Below, piece after piece: positions 1-6,215 of a stretch of 9,696 bases of DNA. The translations under genes were made by a program, and so were the position numbers. Under the pieces are notes generated by a model, which saw only the letters and a list, made by a program, of their open reading frames with translations, was not told the origin of the DNA and did not search any database. The DNA lies in NCBI GenBank assembly GCA_903835325.1, contig CAILMU010000125.1, forward strand, positions 1 through 9,696. Reading direction: 5' to 3'. How positions within the stretch are numbered: position 1 is the stretch's first letter; every line of letters begins with the position of its first letter. Source of the stretch: an uncultured Microcaldota archaeon (GTDB lineage: Archaea > Micrarchaeota > Micrarchaeia > Anstonellales > Bilamarchaeaceae).

Positions 1-192
1 CCGAAGATGATTCATTCCATCGGCCATGGCGTGGGTCTGGAGATACACGAGTCGCCTAGGCTGAACCTGAAATCCGATGATCCGGTGTCTGGTGCTGTCG
101 TCGCCATCGAGCCCGGGGTCTATTTCAAACGCTACGGCATGAGGTACGAGGAGACGGTTTATAACGACGGGAAGAGGGCGCGGATTTTATAA
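1..192 (+). CDS. M24-family Xaa-Pro peptidase (prolidase-like), C-terminal fragment
   Basis: This is the last 63 codons of a gene whose start lies left of the window; the frame is open from base 1 and ends in TAA. The fragment carries the C-terminal half of the pita-bread metallopeptidase site. GHGVGLEIHE (fragment residues 8-17) supplies a metal-ligand His and a second, catalytic-type His. IEPGVYF supplies a Glu ligand (residue 37), and RYEETV supplies the last Glu ligand (residue 51). In family M24 these bind two metal ions that cleave the peptide bond before or after proline. The spacing fits Xaa-Pro dipeptidases or aminopeptidases (M24B) better than methionine aminopeptidase, but the missing N-terminal part would decide. 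A cytoplasmic role in peptide turnover is expected. It converges with the tRNA-Leu gene, 10 bases apart. Confidence 0.9.
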   Translation, partial: PKMIHSIGHGVGLEIHESPRLNLKSDDPVSGAVVAIEPGVYFKRYGMRYEETVYNDGKRARIL

Positions 193-202
193 AAATACAA
201 AT
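190..202 (-). terminator. T-rich stretch after tRNA-Leu, possible terminator
   Basis: On the minus strand the bases just past the tRNA 3' end read ATTTGTATTTTTA. Archaeal RNA polymerase stops at such oligo-T stretches without needing a hairpin. The placement directly after the mature tRNA end is what suggests this; nothing else proves termination. Confidence 0.35.
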
Positions 203-288
203 TGCAGGAGGAAGGATTTGAACCTTCGAAGGCACTAAGCCACAAGATCTTAAGTCTTGCGCGTTTGACCGGACTTCGCTACCCCTGC
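203..288 (-). tRNA. tRNA-Leu (anticodon UAA)
   Basis: Read on the minus strand, the 86 bases fold into a class II tRNA. The acceptor stem pairs GCAGGGG with CTCCTGC (one G-U pair) and the discriminator base is A. The D arm closes with GCG/CGC. The anticodon stem CAAGA/TCTTG encloses the loop CTTAAGA, so the anticodon is UAA, reading leucine UUA codons. A variable arm GGC-TTAGT-GCC is present, as expected for leucine. The T arm is GAAGG-TTCAAAT-CCTTC. No intron is present and CCA is not encoded, so it must be added by a nucleotidyltransferase. It lies 20 bases downstream of the stop codon of the minus-strand GNAT-like gene and may be co-transcribed with it. Confidence 0.96.
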
Positions 289-308
289 GAAAAAGGATAA
301 GTATCTCT

Positions 309-1361
309 TCAGCCTAATGCGCTTTTTATCCTTTCCGCGTGCGTCTCGAGCGGGCCGTGATCTCGCTCGACCTGCGCTTTCAGCACCGGATCCACCCTCG
401 CGAGTTCTGCCATGTCCGGCAGATATTCAGGAGGCACGAGAATCGCTCTCTTCGCCGCGCGGAGCCGCGAATCCACGAAATCCCTCATGAACATGATTTC
501 CTCGGCGCTCGACTGGTAGTCGAAATTCATCGCATACGAGCGCATCAATCCCCTTGCGATTTCGATATCTATCTCATTTATCCGAAAGAGCTCGCCCGCA
601 TGCACTTCCTGCTTCCTGAAAAGGATATGCAAAAGGATGGGGTCTGTCTTGTCTGAAAGGCAGGGTTGCACGCAAGGTGTCAACCAGCATCCTGAACCTG
701 CATCTATCATCAACACGAGCGCACCCTGCTGCTGATGGAACTCGAGAAGGCCTTTCGTGTATCTGATCCCCCGCACGTCATTTCCTTGGCCGATGAAATT
801 CGATTCGAGTATCGTCCCCCTCGCCCATGCCCCGTACCCGAGCTTTTCCGCATCCTCATGCGCCAGACCATGGCGCAAAGGATAGAACATATCTGAAATC
901 CCGATAGGGGCCGGTCCAGAACCATATCTATTTCTCAGGAATTTCGCATCAGCGACGGCTGTATACAGGTTGTAAACGACCGCGCTATGCTCGTTCATCG
1001 GCATCGTGGCGAAAGAGGTGAATCCTATGACTTCGCGTCCCCGCAAAGCAAGGATATCATGATAGCGCAGTTTCCCGTATTTCCCCTGCAGTTTTTCTGA
1101 ACCATCTACCCTGTTCATCTCAAGAAGCGAACCGACCATCTCTGAGAGGGGGCTCTGCTCATCCGGATTGGGGAAGCTGTGGCGATAGAGCTGCCAATAA
1201 TCCTCCGGCTCGAAATCCCGTTTCCCTCTGGGGCAGCGAAGCTCTACAAAGCGATCGACAATAGGCGCTTCTATAATTCTCTTTTCCCTATCGGTTCCGC
1301 AGAAGCGTTTGAACTCTTTCGGGTCGAGTTCCCTGTTCCTGACTGCCGGCTTGTATGTCAT
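309..1361 (-). CDS. Putative GNAT-like acyltransferase, function unknown
   Basis: The frame encodes 350 residues. I chose the ATG at 1361; a TTG codon directly before it could also start the frame, but the ATG is the standard codon and sits about 25 bases after an AT-rich TATA-like element. Residues 102-135 (HDILALRGREVIGFTSFATM and following) resemble the central beta strands of GNAT acetyltransferases. The stretch around 155-220, with a YPLRHGLAHEDAEKLGYG segment and then GNDVRGIRYTKGLLEFHQQQG, could form the acyl-CoA binding and second half of such a fold. I do not see a textbook Q/RxxGxG/A acyl-CoA loop, so the assignment is tentative. No signal peptide or membrane segment is visible, so it is probably cytoplasmic. 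It follows the proteasome-chaperone gene with a 36-base gap, enough for its own promoter. Confidence 0.6.
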   Translation of the reverse strand: MTYKPAVRNRELDPKEFKRFCGTDREKRIIEAPIVDRFVELRCPRGKRDFEPEDYWQLYRHSFPNPDEQSPLSEMVGSLLEMNRVDGSEKLQGKYGKLRYHDILALRGREVIGFTSFATMPMNEHSAVVYNLYTAVADAKFLRNRYGSGPAPIGISDMFYPLRHGLAHEDAEKLGYGAWARGTILESNFIGQGNDVRGIRYTKGLLEFHQQQGALVLMIDAGSGCWLTPCVQPCLSDKTDPILLHILFRKQEVHAGELFRINEIDIEIARGLMRSYAMNFDYQSSAEEIMFMRDFVDSRLRAAKRAILVPPEYLPDMAELARVDPVLKAQVERDHGPLETHAERIKSALG

Positions 1362-1384
1362 CAAAAAATAATGATAAAAAGTGA

Positions 1385-1392
1385 TTAAAAAT
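1385..1392 (-). promoter_or_regulatory. TATA-like element for the GNAT-like gene
   Basis: On the minus strand this reads ATTTTTAA, about 25-30 bases before the ATG at 1361. That distance would place the transcription start at or near the start codon (leaderless). It lies in the 36-base gap after the upstream stop codon. The match is AT-rich rather than canonical, and read-through from the upstream gene remains possible. Confidence 0.35.
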
Positions 1393-1397
1393 GTATG

Positions 1398-2138
1398 TTA
1401 TCCGAACATCGCCCCGCCTTCGCTCGCGGAGGGCCCCTTGCGCCTGCTAATCTTGGATTTGATGACCGCTTCCTTGATGGATTTGGATAGCTCCTGGGCT
1501 TCCTTGTCAAGGTCTTTGGTGTCTATCGCCAGGCCGGTCATCTTCGTCAAGGTCCTTATCACCCTGGCAGCGGCCTGTGGATCCAGGTACTCCTCTGAAG
1601 ATTCAGCCAGGATAGTCGTTATCGGGAAGTTCTCCAGCGTGCCCTTAGCCAATAGGATGCCGGTAACCCCTGTTGTCGCACCCTCTTTGATTGGTTTCGC
1701 GAACTTTCGCGCTATCGCATCCTTGACAGCCTCGCGGTTGCTCGATACGACATACACCTCGCCTTTCTCCTCCTTGAGCGAAATCCCGCCGAGCGAGATT
1801 ATGGAGGAGGCGTCTATCGATTTCGCGAACGTGTAAATCTTCTCGGCGACATCGAGCGAGGATGAGACCGGTATAGTCATCTCGGAAAGTATCACAACGA
1901 CATTGAATTTCTCAGAGAAATGGATGCGCGCGGCAGGCATTGGCTTGTAATCATGGATAGCGGCAAGCGGGGCGAAATCAGGGCTCGAGAGGTACCCGCC
2001 GAAACCCATCTGCAAAGATTCGACTATCTGGGATGCGGCCACGCTTCCCACGAGGCCTGTCCCTGGCAACCCGATTATCAATAAGGGTCTCTTCAGCTTT
2101 TTCATATCCGCTGTCTTTTTTATCTCGACATCGCCCAT
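1398..2138 (-). CDS. PAC2-family proteasome assembly chaperone
   Basis: The 246-residue product belongs to the PAC2 / archaeal proteasome-assembling chaperone family (COG2047; PbaA/PbaB relatives). The diagnostic N-terminal segment is RPLLIIGLPGTGLVGSVAAS (residues 17-36), a hydrophobic strand followed by a glycine-rich turn. It is followed by YLSSPDFAPLAAIHD (49-63), the SEMTIP turn (85-90), the GGIS strand (117-120) and GVTGILLAKG (157-166). Residues 207-246 form a charged helical and then flexible tail ending Met-Phe-Gly. In archaea these proteins help 20S proteasome alpha and beta subunits assemble. The C-terminal tail resembles the hydrophobic-Tyr-X tails that dock on the alpha ring. The gene starts with ATG, has no leader of note, and diverges from sec61-beta across a 55-base gap with a shared TATA element. 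Confidence 0.9.
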   Translation of the reverse strand: MGDVEIKKTADMKKLKRPLLIIGLPGTGLVGSVAASQIVESLQMGFGGYLSSPDFAPLAAIHDYKPMPAARIHFSEKFNVVVILSEMTIPVSSSLDVAEKIYTFAKSIDASSIISLGGISLKEEKGEVYVVSSNREAVKDAIARKFAKPIKEGATTGVTGILLAKGTLENFPITTILAESSEEYLDPQAAARVIRTLTKMTGLAIDTKDLDKEAQELSKSIKEAVIKSKISRRKGPSASEGGAMFG

Positions 2139-2160
2139 GCTATCTATGGGGCTAGCAAGT

Positions 2161-2171
2161 CTTTTATAAGG
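2161..2171. promoter_or_regulatory. Shared palindromic TATA box of two divergent genes
   Basis: The sequence CTTTTATAAGG contains the perfect palindrome TTATAA (2164-2169). It reads as a good archaeal TATA box on both strands: TTTTATAAG for the + strand, CCTTATAAAAG for the - strand. Its centre is about 28 bases from each of the two flanking ATG codons (2138 and 2194), the distance expected for leaderless transcription in either direction. The minus-strand side also has a purine-rich GCGAACC just upstream that could serve as the TFB recognition element. Confidence 0.7.
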
Positions 2172-2193
2172 TTCGCATCAAAGAATTTCTTGT

Positions 2194-2361
2194 ATGTCTT
2201 TCAAGCAGGAAAAAGTGTCCATGCCCATGTCCTCGGCCGGCATCATAGGCTTCTCATCGGACATGAAGATAGAAGGAATGGAGATAGACCCGAAGATGCT
2301 CGTGATAGCCATCTTCGTGCTGGTCGTCATCGTGAAAGTGGCGTCCTTATTCAGTGGTTAG
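2194..2361 (+). CDS. secG: Preprotein translocase subunit Sec61-beta (SecG family, archaeal)
   Basis: The frame encodes 55 residues, a usual size for the archaeal Sec61-beta subunit. The product has a short polar N-terminus, the family-typical PMSSAGIIGF segment (residues 11-20), an IEGMEIDPK linker (26-34) and one C-terminal membrane segment (about 35-53, rich in Val, Ile, Leu and Phe). It is a tail-anchored accessory subunit of the SecYE protein-conducting channel in the cytoplasmic membrane. The ATG is about 28 bases from the shared TATA box, so the mRNA is probably leaderless. No alternative upstream start fits the family length. It stands alone on its strand; the next gene is convergent. 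Confidence 0.88.
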   Translation: MSFKQEKVSMPMSSAGIIGFSSDMKIEGMEIDPKMLVIAIFVLVVIVKVASLFSG

Positions 2362-2388
2362 GTTTTCTTCCGGTATTCTACTCTCTTC

Positions 2389-2469
2389 AGGAGCACTATG
2401 TCTTCAGCCGGAGCACCAGGTGGCGTTGGACTAAGGAGTACTATGGCCAACGCAGATGTTCAGGCTCCT
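2389..2469. other. Nested inverted repeats in the convergent intergenic gap
   Basis: The 154-base gap (2362-2515) between sec61-beta and the HD-domain gene holds no convincing gene. It contains a 7-base inverted repeat, GCGTTGG (2423-2429) with CCAACGC (2447-2453), around a 17-base loop. An outer AGGAGC (2389-2394) / GCTCCT (2464-2469) pair encloses this. The segment AGGAGCACTATG (2389-2400) recurs as AGGAGTACTATG (2434-2445), 45 bases downstream. I checked for tRNA, 5S rRNA, SRP RNA and box C/D features and found none. It could be a small structured RNA, a processed 3' end or chance. Confidence 0.3.
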
Positions 2470-2515
2470 CTTAGACACTCTACCCTCTTGCTCTTGCCAG
2501 ACGGCTTTTCAAAAA

Positions 2516-3622
2516 CTAGAAGAGCCCCTTTATCTTATCCCCTAAATCTTCCCTTGTCTTTTCATCGGCAAGCACCAGGACCTTCAACCTGTCTTCTTCC
2601 GATTCCTTGAGCGAGCGGACCAGCCGGGACATGCTTGTGATCTGCCGTATCCCCTCATCCGTCTTGACCTTCAGGGAGATAGGTTTGAAGAATCCGCGGG
2701 GATAATCGATGATGATATCGTGGCCGAGCTTCTGCGAGAACTTGCGCGACTGGTCATCAGCTTTCTTTATGCTCCAGCCTTCCTTCGAAAGCGAGATGAC
2801 CTCCTTGTAGAGCCTCCTCTGGAGCAATGCATCTGCGAATGGTTTCCCTTTCTTCGATTTCAGCATGACCGTGAATGCGGCATCGTCGTCCATCTCGGAA
2901 AAGTCCTTTGGCATCACGACCCCGTCCTCGATAGCGCCTTCCATGGCACGATAAAGCATCGCAGTCGCAATGCGCACCGTCTTGTGCAGATACACTGCCG
3001 AGAACATCATGAACCTGGCTATCAGGAGATATTCAGCGGCTTCGAGCCCTCCTTTCGTTATGCAAAGGCCTTCCTTCTCCATCGTGAGCGTATGGACTAT
3101 CCTATCGATATCTATGATGCCATATGCGACTCCTGTATTCAGGGCATCCCGTTTCAGGTAATCCATCCGGTCGGAACCGAGATCGGATGTGATGATGCTC
3201 CCGTATGCCGAGTTTTCGATATCCGCGATCTCTTTAGGATGATAATTCTCCGAGATGATGTCCGCTATCTCGCCCTTGCATATCCTTCTCCTTCCGACAG
3301 CCTCATGGCCGCCGGTGTATTCGGCTATGACATCCTCGCCTTCATGCGAGAACGCGCCGTGGCCTATGTCATGCAGGAGGCCGTATAGCCTCACCTTGGC
3401 CCTGTCCTCCTCTTCGAGGCCTACCCTCTCGGCTATCACCCCGGAAAGGTGCGCTGTCCCGAGCGAGTGCTCGAAGCGCGTATGGTTGGCGCAAGGATAT
3501 ACGAGATTGGTTATCGACATCTGTTTTATCCTGCGCAATCTCTGGAAGCATGAACTGTCAATCACCCGTCCCTCGAGCTCGCTGAACTCGATAGTCCCAT
3601 GCACTTCATCGCGTATCATCAT
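2516..3622 (-). CDS. HD-domain phosphohydrolase (COG1078, SAMHD1/dGTPase-like)
   Basis: The frame encodes 368 residues. The N-terminus RDEVHGTIEFSELEGRVIDS and the QRLRRIKQ segment (residues 27-34) are typical of the dGTPase/SAMHD1-like branch of the HD superfamily. The metal-binding set is complete: H52 in TRFEHSLGTAHL, H84-D85 in LLHDIGHGAFSHE, and D151 in SDRMDYLKRDA. Tyr155 and Asp159 match positions that contact nucleotide in SAMHD1. In that family the enzymes hydrolyse dNTPs to deoxynucleoside plus triphosphate or act on other phosphate esters; the substrate here cannot be told from sequence. After about residue 240 the sequence is less conserved. The gene is last in a three-gene operon, 15 bases after the preceding stop. 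The ATG at 3622 has a good ribosome site; a second ATG follows directly. Confidence 0.88.
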   Translation of the reverse strand: MMIRDEVHGTIEFSELEGRVIDSSCFQRLRRIKQMSITNLVYPCANHTRFEHSLGTAHLSGVIAERVGLEEEDRAKVRLYGLLHDIGHGAFSHEGEDVIAEYTGGHEAVGRRRICKGEIADIISENYHPKEIADIENSAYGSIITSDLGSDRMDYLKRDALNTGVAYGIIDIDRIVHTLTMEKEGLCITKGGLEAAEYLLIARFMMFSAVYLHKTVRIATAMLYRAMEGAIEDGVVMPKDFSEMDDDAAFTVMLKSKKGKPFADALLQRRLYKEVISLSKEGWSIKKADDQSRKFSQKLGHDIIIDYPRGFFKPISLKVKTDEGIRQITSMSRLVRSLKESEEDRLKVLVLADEKTREDLGDKIKGLF

Positions 3623-3629
3623 GCAAGCA

Positions 3630-3634
3630 TCCTT
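3630..3634 (-). promoter_or_regulatory. Shine-Dalgarno site of the HD-domain gene
   Basis: On the minus strand AAGGA lies seven bases before the ATG at 3622, overlapping the end region of the upstream gene. It supports this start and internal re-initiation within a polycistronic mRNA. Confidence 0.6.
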
Positions 3635-3637
3635 GGT

Positions 3638-4543
3638 TCAATTTATCGGCGCGAACACGCCCTTGCGCCGTTCTATCACATCGCCGTTCTCGGCCATTAT
3701 CCTGAGAACCGCCCTGCAGCCGTCAGGCTCCAGGTTGCCGGCCTGCGCTATCGCATCCACGGTCATATCATCCTTGAGCGCAGGAGATATCCTGGATTCG
3801 GCCTTGGAGAAATATTCCCTTGTCACGATATAGAGCTTCCCGTCGAATCCCATCACGCCCAGGACATTCCCGCTCTTCATCCTCGGAGCGAGCGCTTCGG
3901 AGAGGTTCCTCTCCTCGTTCCGGTCGTTCACGACAAGGAACCCCTGGCTGTTGAGCGTAGCGATAGACGCTGACGGTCCGGGGCTCTGGACGGGCGCACG
4001 CACGGAAGCGCCCGAACCGCCATACGAATTCGAATTAGTATATGGCGCTGATGCCGCGAGCGTTGCAGGGCTATTTGTTTTTTCGCCATTCTGCGGATTC
4101 GCATTTCCCTGATTCGATGAAAACAGCATCGGGTAGATGCTATCGTTAATGTTATAGACGCCGTCCTTGTACTTGTTCCCCCGGAAGACGTTCACAAGCC
4201 CCCGGGTCTCCAATTCGCTTAATGTGACCATCTCGTCTTTGGAGAGCGCCTTGCCGACCTGCTCGGGGGTCCGGTTCTCGAAGCGTATGGCAAGGAGCTT
4301 CTTCAATAGCGCCCGCTCGTCCTCCTTGATGGCCGGCCTCTTCTCTCCGGCACCACCGGCAGATTTTGCTTCGTTCGTTATCTTGCCGTGCTCGGCTTCC
4401 TTATCGCCCGTTTTGAGGGGCAATGCAATCAGATAATACCCTTCTTTCAATTGGTAAAGCTCGAGCTCGTCATGGTTGCGCATCACTTCGGGCAGTTCTA
4501 TGAAGCAGCGGTCCTGCTGCCTGAGAATCCGGGCCTTTGCCAT
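3638..4543 (-). CDS. Putative regulator: AbrB-like N-terminus and two winged-helix-like segments
   Basis: I do not recognise this 301-residue protein as a named family. Residues 1-42 (MAKARILRQQDRCFIELPEV onward, with DELELYQLKEGYYLIAL) look like a swapped-hairpin AbrB/SpoVT-type strand pattern. Residues 73-132 alternate helices and a turn and then a short hairpin (GLVNVFRGNKYKDGVYNIND), as in a winged helix. Residues 140-197 are a low-complexity Ser/Asn/Gly/Pro linker. Residues 198-245 contain GFLVVNDRNEERNLSEAL and VMGFDGKLYIVTREYF, possibly another small beta domain. Residues 258-301 (DDMTVDAIAQAGNLEPDGCR and the following helix, then ERRKGVFAPIN) again look winged-helix-like. DNA binding is an inference from these patterns. 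The gene starts 10 bases after the stop of the gene before it, without a clear ribosome site, which suggests translational coupling. Confidence 0.7.
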   Translation of the reverse strand: MAKARILRQQDRCFIELPEVMRNHDELELYQLKEGYYLIALPLKTGDKEAEHGKITNEAKSAGGAGEKRPAIKEDERALLKKLLAIRFENRTPEQVGKALSKDEMVTLSELETRGLVNVFRGNKYKDGVYNINDSIYPMLFSSNQGNANPQNGEKTNSPATLAASAPYTNSNSYGGSGASVRAPVQSPGPSASIATLNSQGFLVVNDRNEERNLSEALAPRMKSGNVLGVMGFDGKLYIVTREYFSKAESRISPALKDDMTVDAIAQAGNLEPDGCRAVLRIMAENGDVIERRKGVFAPIN

Positions 4544-4553
4544 ATGATATTAT

Positions 4554-6026
4554 CTATCTGCCTGTTCTTTTAACGGTTTGTGCGACGTTCTTGCCGGGCT
4601 GTGAATGATCGGGCTTATCGGCATCGGTGTCATGCCTTCTTGTCACCGCCAAGAATGCGCTCGGGAGCGGTTCCTCGGGGCAGTCGTCCCAGTCCATCCC
4701 GGCCATCGCCTTCTTGTTGGCTATCTTGGCCAATGCGGTCTGGGCGCCTGCGCCAATCTCGCTCCTGGGGCTGTAGCGGTCTATCATCTTCCTGAGGATG
4801 TATTCCACCCTCTCGTTCGAGATATTGGATATCCCGAAGATGGCCTCTTCCCTGATTATCGTATTCTGGCTAGTCATGGCATGAAGGAGCGCGTTCTCTA
4901 TGTCGAATTTGATGTCCCGGACGACCCTTTTCGCTTCGTTCTGGCCTATCGGAGCGATGCCGTGCGGATCCACCTGCTCTTGTTTCGGGAAAGGATCTGA
5001 GACGGCCATATTCACGAGCCCGCCGTTCTTTCCCTCTGCCCAGCATCGGATATTATTGGTCGGGACTGTCTTTGGGCTGGTAATCGCCACAGGTATCTCT
5101 TCGCTGATGCCCTCTCCAGCTCCCATCAGCCTGTTCACCCTGTCCAGGTTATCTGTGACTGAAGTCAGGGTCTTGATTGCCATCATGATATCCGGGTCGC
5201 CCGGATCAGTGAGGATATCCTTCTTGCCAAGGATTATCGATATCGCTTCATAAGTGGTATTGATGAAATACTCCTGAGGCCCGTCTTTCGGGTATTTACC
5301 AAGCACGGTCTCCTTGGTCATATTCGCCGATTCGAGTTCGTTCTCAACCCTGGAGCCTCTGAGGATGATGTCCGCCTTGCCCCGCGCGCTCGAAGGGGAC
5401 GCCATGCTGTAAAGGATGGTCCGGAGGTGCTCTTTGGCTCCGTCATCGCCTATCAAGCCGAGCATCTCCACCGCCTTCATAGCGACCCTATGATCATTCG
5501 CCCTGCTGCTGTCGTAGAGCTTCAGGACCGCTTTCTTTGCGAGATTCAGATACGTCTCGACCGTCTCGCCATCCATCCCTGTCTTGCCCTGGTTGAGTTC
5601 AAGAATCCTTGCCTCTATCTCCGAGACTAACTGCCCGCTGTCGCTTTCCCTGCTTCCAACGGCCAGCATGAACAGCGAATTGAACGCGTTCCTTACCTCT
5701 CCGCTCTGCCAGGGGAGCTCGGCGATCTGGCTCGCGAGGTAAATGAGCGAGGAGCGCTCCTGTTCAGCCTCTTTCTTCAGCGAGCCCTCTACCAGGGCTT
5801 CCCAGACGTCTATGACGTCGTTCTCGTAGAAATCGAACCTTGGGAGGCTCCCTTTCGCGTTCTGGCTCGGAGGCTGCCAGTTCGGATCGTACTCATGCGG
5901 TTCGTTGAATGAATCCGGGTCGTTCTTGAGCGACCGGAGTACCCCGCCTATCACTGTCTGGGCGTGGCTGATGCTCTCGTACTCGCATCGCTTCAACCCT
6001 TCCAGTGACTGGTAGTCGATTATCAT
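4554..6026 (-). CDS. Uncharacterised helical HEAT-like repeat protein
   Basis: This 490-residue protein is the first gene of the three-gene operon. I recognise no enzymatic motif. Much of it reads as paired amphipathic helices. Residues 178-207 (DHRVAMKAVEMLGLIGDDGA and the next helix) and 388-436 (NTIIREEAIFGISNISNERV, then helices ending QTALAKIAN) look like HEAT or armadillo-type units. Such helical arrays usually serve as protein-binding scaffolds. Residues 305-362 are a less regular segment rich in Pro and Gly, and the last 45 residues are polar and probably disordered. No signal peptide or membrane segment is seen, so it is probably cytoplasmic. GGGAG (minus strand, 6036-6040) lies nine bases before the ATG and supports this start. 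Confidence 0.72.
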   Translation of the reverse strand: MIIDYQSLEGLKRCEYESISHAQTVIGGVLRSLKNDPDSFNEPHEYDPNWQPPSQNAKGSLPRFDFYENDVIDVWEALVEGSLKKEAEQERSSLIYLASQIAELPWQSGEVRNAFNSLFMLAVGSRESDSGQLVSEIEARILELNQGKTGMDGETVETYLNLAKKAVLKLYDSSRANDHRVAMKAVEMLGLIGDDGAKEHLRTILYSMASPSSARGKADIILRGSRVENELESANMTKETVLGKYPKDGPQEYFINTTYEAISIILGKKDILTDPGDPDIMMAIKTLTSVTDNLDRVNRLMGAGEGISEEIPVAITSPKTVPTNNIRCWAEGKNGGLVNMAVSDPFPKQEQVDPHGIAPIGQNEAKRVVRDIKFDIENALLHAMTSQNTIIREEAIFGISNISNERVEYILRKMIDRYSPRSEIGAGAQTALAKIANKKAMAGMDWDDCPEEPLPSAFLAVTRRHDTDADKPDHSQPGKNVAQTVKRTGR

Positions 6027-6106
6027 ATCGTTGGTCTCCCATAACAGCCTCTTGGCTAGGCTGGCGTGGTTTGATTTTTCTGGTCTGTTGCATATTATGA
6101 CATTTC

Positions 6107-6117
6107 ATATATATAAA
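6107..6117 (-). promoter_or_regulatory. TATA box of the three-gene operon
   Basis: On the minus strand this reads TTTATATATAT. With a start about 25 bases downstream it would give a leader of roughly 60 bases before the ATG at 6026, which agrees with the Shine-Dalgarno-like GGGAG seen there. The element can also be read on the plus strand toward purB, but it is about 100 bases from that start codon. Confidence 0.5.
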
Positions 6118-6184
6118 CATTCCGTTTATCGCCGACATCCAGCGGAATCTGCCCCGGATGCCGTCCTCAGCAAGCGCTCCGCGG

Positions 6185-6193
6185 TTTTTTTAA
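6185..6193 (+). promoter_or_regulatory. Possible TATA-like element of purB
   Basis: The run TTTTTTTAA lies about 25-30 bases before the purB ATG, where a leaderless archaeal gene would carry its TATA box. It is a poor TATA match, and the same T-run could instead end a transcript coming from the left. The remainder of the 189-base gap (6027-6215) holds the operon leader and a short inverted repeat (ATTCCG 6119-6124 / CGGAAT 6143-6148). Confidence 0.3.
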
Positions 6194-6215
6194 TCCTAAG
6201 CGGCATTATCCATCC

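Noticed and set aside
2190..2474. A 94-codon plus-strand frame overlapping sec61-beta
   Set aside because: It overlaps the well-supported sec61-beta frame, and its product is rich in Arg and His with no domain-like pattern, typical of an out-of-frame shadow.
2362..2515. The gap after sec61-beta as 5S rRNA, SRP RNA, RNase P RNA or a box C/D RNA
   Set aside because: None of the conserved sequences (the 5S CCGAAC loop, the SRP GGAAG tetraloop region, or paired C and D boxes) is present on either strand, and the gap is too short for RNase P or archaeal SRP RNA.
2398..2610. A 70-codon plus-strand frame starting MSSAG, with a Shine-Dalgarno-like GGAG before its ATG
   Set aside because: The MSSAG start recalls Sec61-beta, but no membrane segment follows, and the frame runs antisense into the HD-domain gene. 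I treat the resemblance as chance.
5893..6138. An 81-codon minus-strand frame starting upstream of the HEAT-like protein
   Set aside because: It reads the first part of the HEAT-like gene in another frame, and its start lies upstream of the likely TATA box.
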